Origin: Mixta intestinalis
GTDB taxonomy: Bacteria; Pseudomonadota; Gammaproteobacteria; Enterobacterales; Enterobacteriaceae
Reading direction: 5' to 3'
DNA length: 64,000 bases
Assembly (NCBI RefSeq): GCF_009914055.1
Contig: NZ_CP028271.1
Location: forward strand, 124,001-188,000
The position numbers and the translations under genes were made by a program. Below the pieces are notes generated by a model. The model was not told the origin of the DNA and did no database searches. It saw only the letters and a program-made list of their open reading frames with translations. This document shows positions 1-9,661 of this stretch, one piece after another (the first letter of the stretch is position 1; every line of letters begins with the position of its first letter).

Positions 1-1261
1 AGTGCGCCAGACGCTGAAGCTCCGGGTTATTCTCCACCTCTGCACGCAGCGCCAGCAGATCGTAGGCGGCGCGGAATTTAGGATGCTCCATTAACTTCAG
101 CGCCCGCTTGCCGTGACGACGAGACATACGCAGCTGTAGCTGCCAGATATCGCGTACCAGCGTCGTGATACGTTTCGGAATCGCCAGCGAGCGGCAGGCT
201 TCATCCAGCACGTCATTCATTGCCAGCGCAAAGGCATCGTAGTAAACCAGCCCGCTTTCCTGAGCAATGCGCTGCGCGGTTTCCAGCTGCGGATACCAGA
301 ACATGGCGGCAAACAGGAAGGCCGGGTTAACTCGCATCTGGTTTTGCAGACGCGTATCGGTATTTTTCAGCACCTGCTCAAGCATACGCTCCATCAGGCT
401 GTCGCCGCGCTCGGTAAAGCCACGGCTGATAACCGGAAACAGCGGCTGGAACAGCTGATATTCACGCAGCAGCTGATAGGTACGGTAGCCGTAGCCCGCC
501 TGTAACAGCTTTAACGCCTCTTCAAACAGGCGCGCTGGCGGGATATCGTTCAGCAGCGTGGCGAGGCGCGGAATCGGCTCGGCGGTCGTTTCCGCAATGG
601 TCATTTCCAGCTTGGCTGCAAAGCGCACCACGCGCAGCATCCTGACCGGATCCTCACGGTAGCGCGTTTCCGGATCGCCAATCAGGCGAATAATGCCGCG
701 CTGCAAATCCTGTAGACCACCCACATAGTCGCGCACGGTAAAATCAGCCACGCTGTAGTAAAGGCTGTTGATGGTGAGATCGCGGCGCTGGGCATCATCT
801 TCGATTGAACCGAAAATGTTATCGCGCAGCAGCATACCGTTCTGACCGCGCTGACCGTTACCATCTTCCTCGGCCTGATGATGTCCACGGAAGGTTGCTA
901 CTTCAATGACTTCCGGGCCAAACATAACGTGAGCGAGGCGGAAACGGCGACCTACCAGGCGGCAGTTGCGAAACAGCTTGCGCATCTGCTCCGGCGTGGC
1001 GTTGGTGGTCACATCAAAATCTTTCGGCGCTTTACCCAGCAGTAGGTCACGAACACCGCCGCCAACCAGATAGGCTTCATAACCCGCTTTGTTCAGGCGA
1101 TAAAGCACTTTCAGGGCGTTTTCACTAATGTCTTTGCGCGAGATGTTGTGACTTTCACGAGGGACGACGGTCATCTGCGGTTCGTCTTCCTCAACCTCTG
1201 CCGGCGTCGCGTCTTCACGATTCAGGACCTTACGGCAAAAATTAGCTACTCGGGTAAAAAT
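1..1261 (-). CDS. pcnB: Poly(A) polymerase I (3' end outside window)
   Basis: Adds poly(A) tails to RNA 3' ends, promoting decay and controlling plasmid copy number (family knowledge). About 420 codons are visible; the C-terminus lies beyond base 1. The nucleotidyltransferase signature [10 protein letters not shown] and the metal-binding DFDVTT motif are present, followed by the RNA-binding tRNA nucleotidyltransferase-like body ([14 protein letters not shown] region reading [10 protein letters not shown]). The N-terminus reads [13 protein letters not shown], nearly identical to E. coli PcnB, and the first codon is ATT at 1259–1261 with GAGGTG at 1266–1271 as ribosome binding site. No in-frame ATG, GTG or TTG lies just upstream; the next in-frame ATG is codon 30 (1172–1174). 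E. coli pcnB also starts with AUU. Upstream neighbour is gluQ, 37 bp away, so the dksA–gluQ–pcnB order of enterobacteria is kept. Confidence 0.95.
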   Translation of the reverse strand, partial: MFTRVANFCRKVLNREDATPAEVEEDEPQMTVVPRESHNISRKDISENALKVLYRLNKAGYEAYLVGGGVRDLLLGKAPKDFDVTTNATPEQMRKLFRNCRLVGRRFRLAHVMFGPEVIEVATFRGHHQAEEDGNGQRGQNGMLLRDNIFGSIEDDAQRRDLTINSLYYSVADFTVRDYVGGLQDLQRGIIRLIGDPETRYREDPVRMLRVVRFAAKLEMTIAETTAEPIPRLATLLNDIPPARLFEEALKLLQAGYGYRTYQLLREYQLFQPLFPVISRGFTERGDSLMERMLEQVLKNTDTRLQNQMRVNPAFLFAAMFWYPQLETAQRIAQESGLVYYDAFALAMNDVLDEACRSLAIPKRITTLVRDIWQLQLRMSRRHGKRALKLMEHPKFRAAYDLLALRAEVENNPELQRLAH

Positions 1262-1298
1262 AGGACACCTCGATAATGACGAAAATTCGGTGGTAAAA

Positions 1299-2225
1299 TC
1301 AGCGGCTAATGATAGCCTGTTGCGCACCATTTGAGAATGGTGTTGTGGCTTCAGCGGCGGGCAATGCGTTATTGCGCGACATTTTCGCTAAATTCCATCC
1401 GGCAACGGCCTGCGTAAGCAGCTGCGCTGTAGTGATATCCTGCCACGCCTGTGGGACATCCTGCCCCAGGAAACGCAGCGCATTAACCAGCACCGGACGC
1501 GGATCGCCGGAGGGCAACGTCGGGGCATGATTCTGTTTTGACAGCTTATTGCCGTCATGGTTAAGCGCCAGCGGCAGATGCAGATAAGCAGGTTCCTGCC
1601 AGCCAAGCTGTCGCCACAGGGCGATTTGCCGTACCGTTGGTGCAATTAAATCGGCACCGCGCACGATCTCCGTGACGCCCTGGAAATGATCGTCCACGAC
1701 TACCGCCAGGTTATAGGCGAACAGTCCATCGCGGCGATGAATAATGAAATCTTCTTCCGCCAGCGCAGCATCAACCCGCACCTCGCCGCGCAGCAGATCG
1801 TGAAACTGATAAACCGGCTGATGCTGACGCAGGCGCAGCGCGGCCTGCTGCGGGCCGAGGTGCCGATCGCGGCAGTGACCGTCATAAATGCCGCCGATCT
1901 GCTGAATCCGGCTGCGCGTGCAGGTGCAGTAATAGCTTTGACGATGCTGACGCAGCCACTCCAGCGCCTCGCGGTAAGCGTCGTGACGCTGCGATTGCCA
2001 GAGCACCTCGCCATCCCAGTGCAGGCCGTAATGTTCCAGCTGGCGCAGAATGGTTGAGGCGGCACCAGGGACTTCGCGCGGCGGATCGATATCCTCAATG
2101 CGTACCAGCCAGCGACCGCCCTGAGCGCGGGCGTGCAAATAGCTGCCAAGCGCGGCAATCAGCGAGCCAAAATGTAGTTCACCGGAAGGAGAGGGAGCAA
2201 AGCGACCTGTACAGGGAGTAGACAT
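1299..2225 (-). CDS. gluQ: Glutamyl-Q tRNA(Asp) synthetase
   Basis: A truncated glutamyl-tRNA synthetase paralogue that attaches glutamate to the queuosine base of tRNA-Asp; it lacks the anticodon-binding domain (family knowledge). The 308-residue product has the class I signature region [12 protein letters not shown] near the N-terminus, the zinc-binding stretch YYCTCT followed by the third Cys in DGHC, and KLSKQN as the KMSKS counterpart. I chose ATG 2223–2225 ([15 protein letters not shown]) because it gives the E. coli length; a longer reading frame upstream has no family match. dksA lies 69 bp upstream on the same strand, and a stable hairpin fills that gap. Also called yadB. Confidence 0.95.
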   Translation of the reverse strand: MSTPCTGRFAPSPSGELHFGSLIAALGSYLHARAQGGRWLVRIEDIDPPREVPGAASTILRQLEHYGLHWDGEVLWQSQRHDAYREALEWLRQHRQSYYCTCTRSRIQQIGGIYDGHCRDRHLGPQQAALRLRQHQPVYQFHDLLRGEVRVDAALAEEDFIIHRRDGLFAYNLAVVVDDHFQGVTEIVRGADLIAPTVRQIALWRQLGWQEPAYLHLPLALNHDGNKLSKQNHAPTLPSGDPRPVLVNALRFLGQDVPQAWQDITTAQLLTQAVAGWNLAKMSRNNALPAAEATTPFSNGAQQAIISR

Positions 2226-2243
2226 TACGATATTTACGTAACT

Positions 2244-2279
2244 GCAGCGTGGAAGAGATAGCACTCCCGCCCACGCTGC
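2244..2279 (-). promoter_or_regulatory. Hairpin between dksA and gluQ
   Basis: A perfect 9-bp inverted repeat (GCAGCGTGG at 2244–2252, CCACGCTGC at 2271–2279) encloses an 18-nt loop between the dksA stop and gluQ start. In Shigella a terminator in this gap is known to limit gluQ expression from the dksA transcript. Here no U-run follows the stem on the minus strand, so it may be an attenuator, processing site or mRNA stabiliser rather than a strong terminator. Confidence 0.55.
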
Positions 2280-2294
2280 ATGATACACGTGCCG

Positions 2295-2750
2295 TTAACC
2301 GGCCATCTGTTTTTCGCGGATTTCTGCCAGCGTTTTACAGTCGATACAAAGATCGGCGGTAGGACGCGCTTCAAGACGGCGAATACCGATTTCAACGCCA
2401 CAGGATTCACAGTAGCCGAAATCGTCATCCTCCACTTTTTTCAATGTTTTTTCGATCTTTTTGATCAGTTTACGTTCGCGGTCGCGGTTGCGCAGTTCGA
2501 GGCTGAACTCTTCTTCCTGAGCGGCGCGATCGACCGGATCGGGAAAGTTAGCAGCTTCGTCCTGCATGTGTGATACCGTACGATCGACTTCATCCCTGAG
2601 TTGATTGCGCCACGCTTCAAGTATCTTCCTGAAGTGCGCCAGCTGGGCTTCGTTCATATACTCTTCGCCCGGTTTCTCCTGGTACGGCTCCACCCCAGCG
2701 ATGGCGAGAATACTCAGGGACGATGTTTTACGGTTTTGCCCTTCTTGCAT
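2295..2750 (-). CDS. dksA: RNA polymerase-binding transcription factor DksA
   Basis: Binds the RNA polymerase secondary channel and works with ppGpp to reset transcription of rRNA and amino-acid genes. The 151-residue product is almost identical to E. coli DksA and has the same length. The acidic tip residues D71 and D74 (FPDPVD) sit at the end of the coiled coil, and a four-cysteine zinc finger (CESC...CIDC) lies near the C-terminus. ATG 2748–2750 is the start: an AGGAG lies 8 bases upstream, and the extra upstream codons in the open frame are not part of the family. It has its own likely promoter at 2811–2839 and is followed by gluQ. Confidence 0.98.
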   Translation of the reverse strand: MQEGQNRKTSSLSILAIAGVEPYQEKPGEEYMNEAQLAHFRKILEAWRNQLRDEVDRTVSHMQDEAANFPDPVDRAAQEEEFSLELRNRDRERKLIKKIEKTLKKVEDDDFGYCESCGVEIGIRRLEARPTADLCIDCKTLAEIREKQMAG

Positions 2751-2810
2751 GTTGTTTCTCCTGGATAACACGCACTATCGATCCCCAGTGGGGAAAAAAA
2801 CAGGCCGCTA

Positions 2811-2839
2811 TAAATAACAGAAGCGGTTAAGGTTGGCAA
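2811..2839 (-). promoter_or_regulatory. Candidate sigma-70 promoter of dksA
   Basis: On the minus strand TTGCCA (2834–2839) and TATTTA (2811–2816) are separated by exactly 17 bases, about 60 bp upstream of the dksA start. A short stem TCCCC/GGGGA lies in the resulting leader near 2781–2794. Assigned by consensus only. Confidence 0.5.
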
Positions 2840-2927
2840 TTATTCCTGAACACGCCTTGACAAGCCTGTGAGGAACAGCGTATTTAGCGCGGCGCGACTT
2901 TTTATAGCACGCAAGCCACATTAAATA

Positions 2928-3632
2928 TTACAGCGCCACTTTTAGCCGCTGATTCAGCCACATGCCTGTCGGAGATACTTCAGCCCTGTAGCAAAGTATC
3001 TCCACTCCGCTCTGTTGCGCCTGTGCCAGTTGTTCTGCATAGCACGCATCAATGTGACGCGCGGGGGAAACGTCCTCAATCCCCGAGTGCAGAACAGTAA
3101 ATAACATAACCGCACGTTTGCCCTGTTGGGCGATTGAGGCCAGTTCACGCAGGTGTTTTTGGCCTCGCACGGTCACCGCATCCGGGAAATATCCCTTATC
3201 CTGCTGCAACAGCGTCACGGATTTCACTTCAATATAGCACTCCGGTTTGTTATGTGCCTGAAGCAGGAAATCGATACGGCTATGTTCCGTGCCGTATTTC
3301 ACCTCGGCACGTAAATGGTTGTAACCAGATAATTCTGCAATACGATCTTCTGTCAGCGCCTCGCGTACCAGTTGATTCGCTCGCAAAGTATTAACGCAGA
3401 TCGTATGACCCTGCTGCGTCTCGGTCAGTTCCCAGCTGTGAGGATATTTCCGCGTTTGGCTTGCCGAGGTAGAAAACCAGACGGTATCGCCGGGCGTGGC
3501 GCAGCCGGTCATCGCACCAGTGTTAGCGCAGTGTAGCGTTAAGTTTTCGCCTTCGGGTGTGATCACATCGGCAAGAAAACGTTTATAGCGCTGAATCAGA
3601 CGCGCTGGACGTAGCGCGGGTTGAAAAATCAT
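2928..3632 (-). CDS. sfsA: Sugar fermentation stimulation protein SfsA
   Basis: Conserved DNA-binding protein named from an E. coli maltose-metabolism phenotype; its biochemical role is unsettled. The 234-residue product aligns along its whole length with E. coli SfsA ([46 protein letters not shown]). The SRIDF...YIEVKSVTL region resembles a PD-(D/E)xK nuclease core, as noted for the family. Start is ATG 3630–3632, which overlaps the thpR stop codon as ATGA, so the two are translationally coupled. A longer frame upstream runs through thpR and is not part of this protein. Confidence 0.95.
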   Translation of the reverse strand: MIFQPALRPARLIQRYKRFLADVITPEGENLTLHCANTGAMTGCATPGDTVWFSTSASQTRKYPHSWELTETQQGHTICVNTLRANQLVREALTEDRIAELSGYNHLRAEVKYGTEHSRIDFLLQAHNKPECYIEVKSVTLLQQDKGYFPDAVTVRGQKHLRELASIAQQGKRAVMLFTVLHSGIEDVSPARHIDACYAEQLAQAQQSGVEILCYRAEVSPTGMWLNQRLKVAL

Positions 3633-4162
3633 GGGATCTCCGACAACGGCCAGCTTTGCAGGCAACGATAGCGGGTGCGTCCCTGACTGAAAAGCGACTG
3701 GTAAAGGGAAAAATGGGTGACGCGGAACTGCCAGTGAAAGTTGCGCGGCGGCAGGGCAATCGGGCGAGTTGCGTTGCGCAGCAGCGTGATATGGGGATGA
3801 AACGGCTGGGGGCTTTGATGGCAGCCGCTGCGTGCGGCCTGCGCCCGCAGCATCTCCGCCAACTGTAGCAGGCCACGCGGCGCCTGCCGACAGCCGAGCC
3901 ACACCACGCCGGGGCGCGGCCAGTGTCCCGCATCATCCAGATCGAGGTTAAAGGCGCGTTGCTGGATGCGTCCCGCCAGTTGCTGTAGCCCCTGCGCCTT
4001 CTCGTCGCTGACATCACCAAGGAAAGCCAGCGTAATATGCAGATTAGCGGCAGCAACAGGGCGGCCCGCCTCTTCAGGGAACTGTTCCGCGCGCCAGCGC
4101 ACCAGCTGCTGTTGTAAAGGCTCAGGTAATCCGATGCCAAAAAAGAGACGACGTGCGCTCAT
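3629..4162 (-). CDS. thpR: RNA 2',3'-cyclic phosphodiesterase (2H family)
   Basis: A 2H phosphoesterase of the LigT/ThpR family, which opens 2',3'-cyclic phosphate RNA ends and can ligate tRNA halves in vitro. The 177-residue product carries the two diagnostic HxT motifs, H42-I-T in NLHITLAF and H124-I-T in [11 protein letters not shown] 4160–4162 ([13 protein letters not shown]) was chosen because it matches the family N-terminus; the frame stays open further upstream into the hrpB promoter region. It forms a two-gene unit with sfsA (4-bp overlap) and is divergent from hrpB. Formerly ligT/yadP. Confidence 0.93.
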   Translation of the reverse strand: MSARRLFFGIGLPEPLQQQLVRWRAEQFPEEAGRPVAAANLHITLAFLGDVSDEKAQGLQQLAGRIQQRAFNLDLDDAGHWPRPGVVWLGCRQAPRGLLQLAEMLRAQAARSGCHQSPQPFHPHITLLRNATRPIALPPRNFHWQFRVTHFSLYQSLFSQGRTRYRCLQSWPLSEIP

Positions 4163-4238
4163 AACACTCTCCGGTAAACAATACAGAGGAATGCTACAAT
4201 GCGCACCATCATAAGACCAATGCTGGACGGAGTTTCGT

Positions 4239-6680
4239 TTGAGTGAGTTACCGGTAAGCGCCGTGCTGCCCGAGGTGCTGGCCGCGCTACAACAGGCACC
4301 GCAGGTGCTGCTGGCGGCCCCGACGGGCGCAGGGAAATCTACCTGGCTGCCGCTACAACTGCTGCAACAGGGCGGCTTTGACGGGCGCATTATTATGCTG
4401 GAACCGCGTCGTCTCGCGGCGCGTAACGTGGCGCAGCGCCTGGCGGAACAGCTCGGTGAAGAGCCCGGCGCTACCGTCGGCTACCGGATGCGTGCTGAAA
4501 GCCGTACCGGTCCGCATACCCGGCTGGAGGTGGTGACCGAAGGCATTCTGACGCGCATGTTGCAGCAGGATCCCATGCTGGAGGGCGTGTCGCTGGTGAT
4601 CCTCGATGAATTCCATGAACGCAGCTTACAGGCCGACCTTGCGCTGGCGCTGCTGCTGGATGTGCAGCAGGGCTTACGTGACGATTTACGCCTGTTGATT
4701 ATGTCCGCGACGCTGGACAACGCGCGCCTCCGTGCCCGTCTGCCTGACGCGCCGTTGATTGTGTCTGAAGGGCGCAGCTTTCCGGTAGAGCGCCGCTACG
4801 CCAGCCTCGCGCCTCAGCTACCGTTTGATGAGGCGGTGGCGCGCGAGGTTACCCAGCTGCTGCGTGCGGAGCCTGGCTCGCTGTTGCTGTTCCTGCCCGG
4901 CGTGGGAGAAATCGAACGGGTTAAACATCAGCTAACGTCGCGGGTGGATAAGGATACGGAACTTTGCCCGCTGTATGGCGGGCTGCCGCTGGCGGCGCAG
5001 CGGCGGGCAATTCTCCCCGCGCCCGCCGGTAAGCGTAAGGTAGTGCTGGCGACCAATATTGCCGAAACCAGTTTAACCATTGACGGCATTCGGCTGGTGG
5101 TCGATAGCGCGCTGGAGCGCACGGCGCGTTTCGATGCGCGCAGCGGCATTACGCGTCTGCAAACCCAGCGTATCAGCCAGGCTTCCATGACACAGCGTGC
5201 CGGACGCGCCGGGCGTTTATCGCCGGGTATCTGTCTGCATTTAATCAGCCGCGAGCAGGCGGAACGCGCCGCCGCGCAGGGCGAGCCGGATATTTTACAG
5301 AGCGATCTCAGCGCGCTCTGGCTCGATCTGTTGCAGTGGGGATGCCATGACGTCGGGCAGCTACGCTGGATCGACGAGCCGCCTGCGCCTGCGCTACTGG
5401 CGGCGCAGAAGCTTCTGTTGCAGCTCGGCGCGGTTAACGAATCAGGACAGCTCACGGCGCAGGGGCGAGCGATGGCGAAACTGGGCAGCGAACCACGCCT
5501 GGCGGCATTGCTGACCGCGGCGCAACATCGTGATGCGCAGGCTACCGCGGCACGCCTGGTTGCGATGCTGGAAGAGCCACCGCGTCAGGGCAGCCGTAAT
5601 CTCAGCGATCATCTGTTTATCTCCCATCACGGCTGGCAACAGCGTGCGCGGCAGCTACTGCGCAGGTTGAACGCCACAGGCGGCGAGCTGGATATTACGC
5701 TGGCACCCGCGCTGCTGGCGCAGGCGTTTCCCGATCGTCTGGCGCGTCGACGCGGTGACAGCGGGCGCTATCAGCTGGCAGGCGGGCCGGGCGCGATGCT
5801 CGATCATGATGATGCTTTAACCCGTCACGAGTGGCTGATCGCACCGCAGCTCCTGCAGAGCGATGCGCAGGCGGAGGCGCGTATTCTGCTGGCGCTGCCG
5901 GTTGATATTGCTGCGCTTCAACGCGACTGTCCCGGTCTGGTGCGTAGCGAAACCGATATTGAATGGGATGAGGACAAGGGCACGCTGCGCGCCTGGCAGC
6001 GCGATAAAATCGGCGTACTGGCACTGAAATCCGTACCGCTGGCGAAGCCGGACGCGGAGGTGCTGCACCCGGCGATGCTGCGCTGGATCCGCGAAAAAGG
6101 TCTGTCGGTACTTAACTGGACGCCAGAGGCCCAGCAGCTACGGCTGCGATTAGATTGTGCGGCGCAGTGGATACCGGAAGAAAGCTGGCCGAAAATGGAT
6201 GATGAGACGCTGCTTGCCATGCTTGAGCGCTGGCTGCTGCCGGAGATGAACGGCGTGCGTGATATCAAGGGGCTGCGCCAGATTAACCTTGTTGGTGCGC
6301 TATTACATTTGCTCACATGGTCACAGCGTCAGCGGCTGGATAGTGCGTTACCAACTCATTACACTGTGCCCACCGGCAGCCGTCTGCCGATTCGCTACGA
6401 CAGCGAAAAGCCGCCTGCGCTGGCGGTGCGCCTGCAAGAAATGTTTGGTGAAGCGCAAAATCCAGCGATTGCTGAAGGGCGCGTACCGCTGGTGCTGGAG
6501 CTGTTATCACCCGCGCAGCGCCCGCTGCAAATTACCCGCGATCTGGCTGCCTTCTGGCAGGGTGCCTATCCGCAGGTACAGAAAGAGATGAAAGGGCGCT
6601 ACCCTAAACATGTATGGCCCGACGATCCGGCGAGCGCGCAGCCGACGCGCCGCACGAAAAAATACGCCGCGCCGCAGTAG
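4239..6680 (+). CDS. hrpB: ATP-dependent DEAH-type helicase HrpB
   Basis: DEAH-box superfamily 2 helicase of unknown cellular role in enterobacteria, adjacent to mrcB in E. coli as here. The 813-residue product has Walker A APTGAGKST (K33), DEFH as the DEAH box, SAT, and motif VI QRAGRAGR, followed by the HA2-like and HrpB-specific C-terminal region ending in PTRRTKKY. Translation begins at TTG 4239–4241 with GGAG at 4229–4232. TTG is accepted because MSELPV...VLPEVL matches the E. coli N-terminus. Divergent from thpR across a 76-bp gap. Confidence 0.96.
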   Translation: MSELPVSAVLPEVLAALQQAPQVLLAAPTGAGKSTWLPLQLLQQGGFDGRIIMLEPRRLAARNVAQRLAEQLGEEPGATVGYRMRAESRTGPHTRLEVVTEGILTRMLQQDPMLEGVSLVILDEFHERSLQADLALALLLDVQQGLRDDLRLLIMSATLDNARLRARLPDAPLIVSEGRSFPVERRYASLAPQLPFDEAVAREVTQLLRAEPGSLLLFLPGVGEIERVKHQLTSRVDKDTELCPLYGGLPLAAQRRAILPAPAGKRKVVLATNIAETSLTIDGIRLVVDSALERTARFDARSGITRLQTQRISQASMTQRAGRAGRLSPGICLHLISREQAERAAAQGEPDILQSDLSALWLDLLQWGCHDVGQLRWIDEPPAPALLAAQKLLLQLGAVNESGQLTAQGRAMAKLGSEPRLAALLTAAQHRDAQATAARLVAMLEEPPRQGSRNLSDHLFISHHGWQQRARQLLRRLNATGGELDITLAPALLAQAFPDRLARRRGDSGRYQLAGGPGAMLDHDDALTRHEWLIAPQLLQSDAQAEARILLALPVDIAALQRDCPGLVRSETDIEWDEDKGTLRAWQRDKIGVLALKSVPLAKPDAEVLHPAMLRWIREKGLSVLNWTPEAQQLRLRLDCAAQWIPEESWPKMDDETLLAMLERWLLPEMNGVRDIKGLRQINLVGALLHLLTWSQRQRLDSALPTHYTVPTGSRLPIRYDSEKPPALAVRLQEMFGEAQNPAIAEGRVPLVLELLSPAQRPLQITRDLAAFWQGAYPQVQKEMKGRYPKHVWPDDPASAQPTRRTKKYAAPQ

Positions 6681-6768
6681 AGACATCGGCCCGCTTTCGG
6701 AGGGTTCCGCTTTCCGAATCGATGCAGTAAGAACAGAGTAACCGGCCATATCTGGAGAAACGAAACCA

Positions 6769-9297
6769 ATGTCTGGGAACGATCGCGAACCTATCGGGCG
6801 CAAAGGAAAACAGCCGGTGCCACCGCGTAAAGCCGGTGGCCAGGGGCGCCGCAGGGAAGAGTACAACGACGAACAGAATGATGACGATCTGGAGGAAAGA
6901 CCGGTGCCACGTAAAGGAAAAAGGCGGCCGCCGCGCAGCAAAAAAAGAAAATGGCTGGGATGGCTGATTAAATTATTTATCGTGCTGGCTGTGGTGATGG
7001 CAGCCTATGGCGTCTGGCTCGATTCAGAAATTCGTAGCCGTATCGATGGCAAAGTCTGGCAGCTGCCAGCGGCGGTTTATGGACGGATGGTTAACCTCGA
7101 ACCAGGTATGCCACTGAACAAGAAAGAGGTGATCGCGCTGCTGGAGGGCACACAGTATCGTCAGGTCACGCGGATGACGCGTCCGGGCGAGTTTACCGTG
7201 CAGGCGAACAGCATCGAGATGATCCGTCGTCCGTTTGATTTCCCCGACAGTAAAGAGGGGCAGATTCGCGCACGCCTTACTTTCAGCAACGGTGAACTTA
7301 ACCAGATTAAAAACCTCGATAACGGTCGTGATTTTGGCTTCTTCCGCCTCGATCCGCGATTGATTACCATGTTGCAGTCGCCGAATGGCGAGCAGCGGCT
7401 GTTTGTGCCGCGCGCCGGGTTCCCCGATCTGCTGGTGGATACGCTGATTGCTACCGAGGATCGCCATTTCTACGAGCATGATGGCATCAGCTTCTACTCT
7501 ATCGGACGTGCCTTCCTGGCGAACATCACCGCCGGGCGAGCGGTACAGGGCGGCAGTACCCTGACGCAGCAGCTGGTAAAAAACCTGTTCCTGACCAACA
7601 AGCGTTCGCTGTGGCGTAAGGCCAACGAAGCCTATATGGCGCTGATTATGGATGCGCGCTACAGCAAAGATCGCATTCTGGAGCTCTACCTGAACGAGGT
7701 TTATCTCGGTCAGGCGGGTAACGATCAGATCCGTGGTTTCCCGCTGGCCAGCCTGTATTACTTTGGGCGTCCGGTAGATGAGCTGAGCCTCGATCAGCAG
7801 GCGCTGCTGGTTGGCATGGTGAAGGGGGCGTCACTGTATAACCCGTGGCGTAATCCGAAGCTGGCGCTGGAGCGACGCAACCTGGTGCTGCGCCTGTTAC
7901 AGCAGCAAAAAGTGATCGATCAGGAGCTGTATGACATGCTCAGCGCCCGTCCGCTTGGCGTACAGCCGAAAGGCGGTGTGATTACGCCACAGCCCGCGTT
8001 TATGCAAATGGTGCGTGGCGAATTGCAGGCGAAACTGGGCGATAAGGTGAAAGATCTTTCCGGTGTGAAAATCTTTACCACGCTCGATCCGGTTTCGCAG
8101 GATGCGGCGGAAAAAGCGGTGGAAGAGGGCATTCCGGCACTGAAGAAACAGCGCGGTTTGCACGATCTGGAAACTGCGATGGTCATTGTCGATCGCTTCA
8201 GCGGTGAAGTGCGCGCTATGGTAGGCGGAGCCGATCCGCAATTTGCGGGCTACAACCGGGCGATGCAGGCGCGGCGCTCTATCGGCTCGCTGGCGAAACC
8301 GGCCACCTATCTGACGGCGCTGTCGCAGCCTGACACCTATCGTCTTAACACCTGGATCGCCGATGAACCTATCGCGCTGAAAATGTCGAATGGTCAGATC
8401 TGGAAACCGCAGAACGACGATCGACGATTTAGCGGCAAGGTGATGCTGGTTGATGCGTTAACCAACTCAATGAACGTGCCGACGGTTAATCTTGGTATGA
8501 CGCTGGGGCTGGATAACGTGGTCAATACCTGGACGAAGCTGGGGCTGCCGAAAGATCAGCTGCATCCGGTTCCGGCGATGCTACTCGGCGCGCTGAACCT
8601 GACGCCGATTGAGGTGGCGCAGGCGTTTCAGTCCATCGCCAGCGGCGGTAACCGTGCACCGCTTTCCGCAGTGCGTTCGGTCATTGCGGAAGATGGCAGC
8701 GTGCTTTACCAGAGCTTCCCGCAGGCGGAACGCGTTGTGCCTGCGCAGGCTGCTTATCTGACGCTTTACACCATGCAGCAGGTAGCCGCACGTGGTACTG
8801 CACGATCTCTGGGCGCGAAATATCCTGCCGCACACCTGGCGGGTAAAACCGGCACCACCAATAACCAGGTCGATACCTGGTTTGCCGGGGTGGATGGCAA
8901 AGAGGTAACGATTACCTGGGTAGGCCGTGATAACAACCAGCCGACCAAGCTGTATGGTTCTTCCGGGGCGATGCAGCTCTACCGTCGCTATCTGGATAAT
9001 CAGGCACCGATGCCGCTGGTGCTGACACCGCCAGAGGATATCGCCTCTATGACCGTTGATTCTGCCGGTAATTTTGTTTGCGATAGCGGCAGCAGTGGCT
9101 GGCGCACGCTGCCAGTCTGGACTACCGATGCTAATGCGCTCTGTCAGCAGCAGATGCAGCAATGGCAGCAGCAACAGATGCAGCAGCAGATGGAGCAGCA
9201 ACAGCAACAGCAACAGCAGTCGCAACAGCCGCCACAACAGCAACAAAGCGGTGATGGCGTCGCGGGCTGGATTAAAGATATGTTTGGCGGCAACTGA
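6769..9297 (+). CDS. mrcB: Bifunctional penicillin-binding protein 1b
   Basis: Polymerises glycan strands and cross-links peptides of peptidoglycan; inner-membrane anchored. The 842-residue product has a charged cytoplasmic tail (1–62), one membrane segment (about 63–86), the UB2H region that in E. coli binds LpoB, the glycosyltransferase domain with catalytic E230 in [23 protein letters not shown], and the transpeptidase domain with S507 in SLAK, SMN and KTGTT. The tail from residue 793 is a glutamine-rich stretch before the conserved ending [18 protein letters not shown] lies upstream of ATG 6769, and a second, internal start is likely at codon 46 (separate entry). A strong terminator follows. 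Confidence 0.98.
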   Translation: MSGNDREPIGRKGKQPVPPRKAGGQGRRREEYNDEQNDDDLEERPVPRKGKRRPPRSKKRKWLGWLIKLFIVLAVVMAAYGVWLDSEIRSRIDGKVWQLPAAVYGRMVNLEPGMPLNKKEVIALLEGTQYRQVTRMTRPGEFTVQANSIEMIRRPFDFPDSKEGQIRARLTFSNGELNQIKNLDNGRDFGFFRLDPRLITMLQSPNGEQRLFVPRAGFPDLLVDTLIATEDRHFYEHDGISFYSIGRAFLANITAGRAVQGGSTLTQQLVKNLFLTNKRSLWRKANEAYMALIMDARYSKDRILELYLNEVYLGQAGNDQIRGFPLASLYYFGRPVDELSLDQQALLVGMVKGASLYNPWRNPKLALERRNLVLRLLQQQKVIDQELYDMLSARPLGVQPKGGVITPQPAFMQMVRGELQAKLGDKVKDLSGVKIFTTLDPVSQDAAEKAVEEGIPALKKQRGLHDLETAMVIVDRFSGEVRAMVGGADPQFAGYNRAMQARRSIGSLAKPATYLTALSQPDTYRLNTWIADEPIALKMSNGQIWKPQNDDRRFSGKVMLVDALTNSMNVPTVNLGMTLGLDNVVNTWTKLGLPKDQLHPVPAMLLGALNLTPIEVAQAFQSIASGGNRAPLSAVRSVIAEDGSVLYQSFPQAERVVPAQAAYLTLYTMQQVAARGTARSLGAKYPAAHLAGKTGTTNNQVDTWFAGVDGKEVTITWVGRDNNQPTKLYGSSGAMQLYRRYLDNQAPMPLVLTPPEDIASMTVDSAGNFVCDSGSSGWRTLPVWTTDANALCQQQMQQWQQQQMQQQMEQQQQQQQQSQQPPQQQQSGDGVAGWIKDMFGGN
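6891..6906 (+). promoter_or_regulatory. Internal ribosome binding site and GTG start for short PBP1b form
   Basis: GGAGGA at 6891–6896 is followed after 7 bases by GTG (6904–6906), which is codon 46 of mrcB. In E. coli a shorter form, PBP1b-gamma, starts at Met46 of the same protein. Here residue 46 is Val, but encoded by GTG and preceded by a near-perfect Shine–Dalgarno sequence, so the short form can plausibly still be made (inference). Confidence 0.65.
9145..9246 (+). repeat. CAG/CAA-rich low-complexity tract in mrcB
   Basis: Codons 793–826 of mrcB are overwhelmingly CAG and CAA, interrupted by ATG, TGG, TCG, CCG and one GAG. They encode a glutamine-rich spacer just before the conserved C-terminal segment. 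E. coli PBP1b has a related but shorter and more interrupted Gln/Pro-rich tail. Mixed CAG/CAA use reduces but does not abolish slippage potential. Confidence 0.85.
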
Positions 9298-9314
9298 TTA
9301 CGCCATTCTGCATT

Positions 9315-9350
9315 AAAAATAACGGGCGCACAGTCGCCCGTTATTTTTTA
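9315..9350 (+). terminator. Intrinsic terminator after mrcB
   Basis: A 14-bp perfect stem (9315–9328 with 9335–9348) with loop CACAGT ends in a T-run, 18 bp past the mrcB stop. The A-rich left arm makes it usable on either strand. Confidence 0.9.
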
Positions 9351-9481
9351 ATTATACCTTTCTGGTTATTTAGTATATTTACTAATATATTTTCCCCTCA
9401 TGTCACGTTATTTCGTCGTTTCGGCTGTTAATCCCTTTCTTTTATTTGCCCTGGTGATTTCCTGTGTGTTATTTTTTAATT

Positions 9482-9545
9482 AACTTGCAATGAAGTATTT
9501 TAGAGGAAAGCTCGTTATTACTGCCTGATAAGGTAATTGCAAGTT
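9482..9545. repeat. Separated 9-bp inverted repeat, possible operator
   Basis: AACTTGCAA (9482–9490) and its exact reverse complement TTGCAAGTT (9537–9545) are 46 bp apart, just upstream of a candidate promoter. The arrangement could bind a dimeric regulator at two sites; no regulator is assigned. Confidence 0.4.
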
Positions 9546-9567
9546 GAGTGCGTAATAGCGGGCAAAA

Positions 9568-9595
9568 TTGACGGCTTAATGGCGGTTAATAATTA
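9568..9595 (+). promoter_or_regulatory. Candidate sigma-70 promoter of chemoreceptor gene
   Basis: TTGACG (9568–9573), 16-base spacer, TAATTA (9590–9595), about 66 bp before the start codon. Consensus match only. Confidence 0.4.
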
Positions 9596-9661
9596 GGGAT
9601 ATGTCTTAAGCCTTCCGATTCTCTCTCTGTCGTTACCTCATGAATAAAAATGGAGTTTACT

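Larger units (their letters stand above)
9351..9649 (+). other. AT-rich gap upstream of the chemoreceptor gene
   Basis: About 300 bp with no credible coding frame, distinctly AT-richer than its flanks. It contains the inverted repeat pair AACTTGCAA (9482–9490) and TTGCAAGTT (9537–9545) and a possible promoter at 9568–9595. No flagellar sigma-28 promoter matching the TAAA / GCCGATAA consensus was found by eye. Confidence 0.6.

Noticed and set aside
8581..9246. Leu-rich 221-codon minus-strand frame at the end of mrcB
   Set aside because: The Leu run is simply the complement of the CAG/CAA tract.
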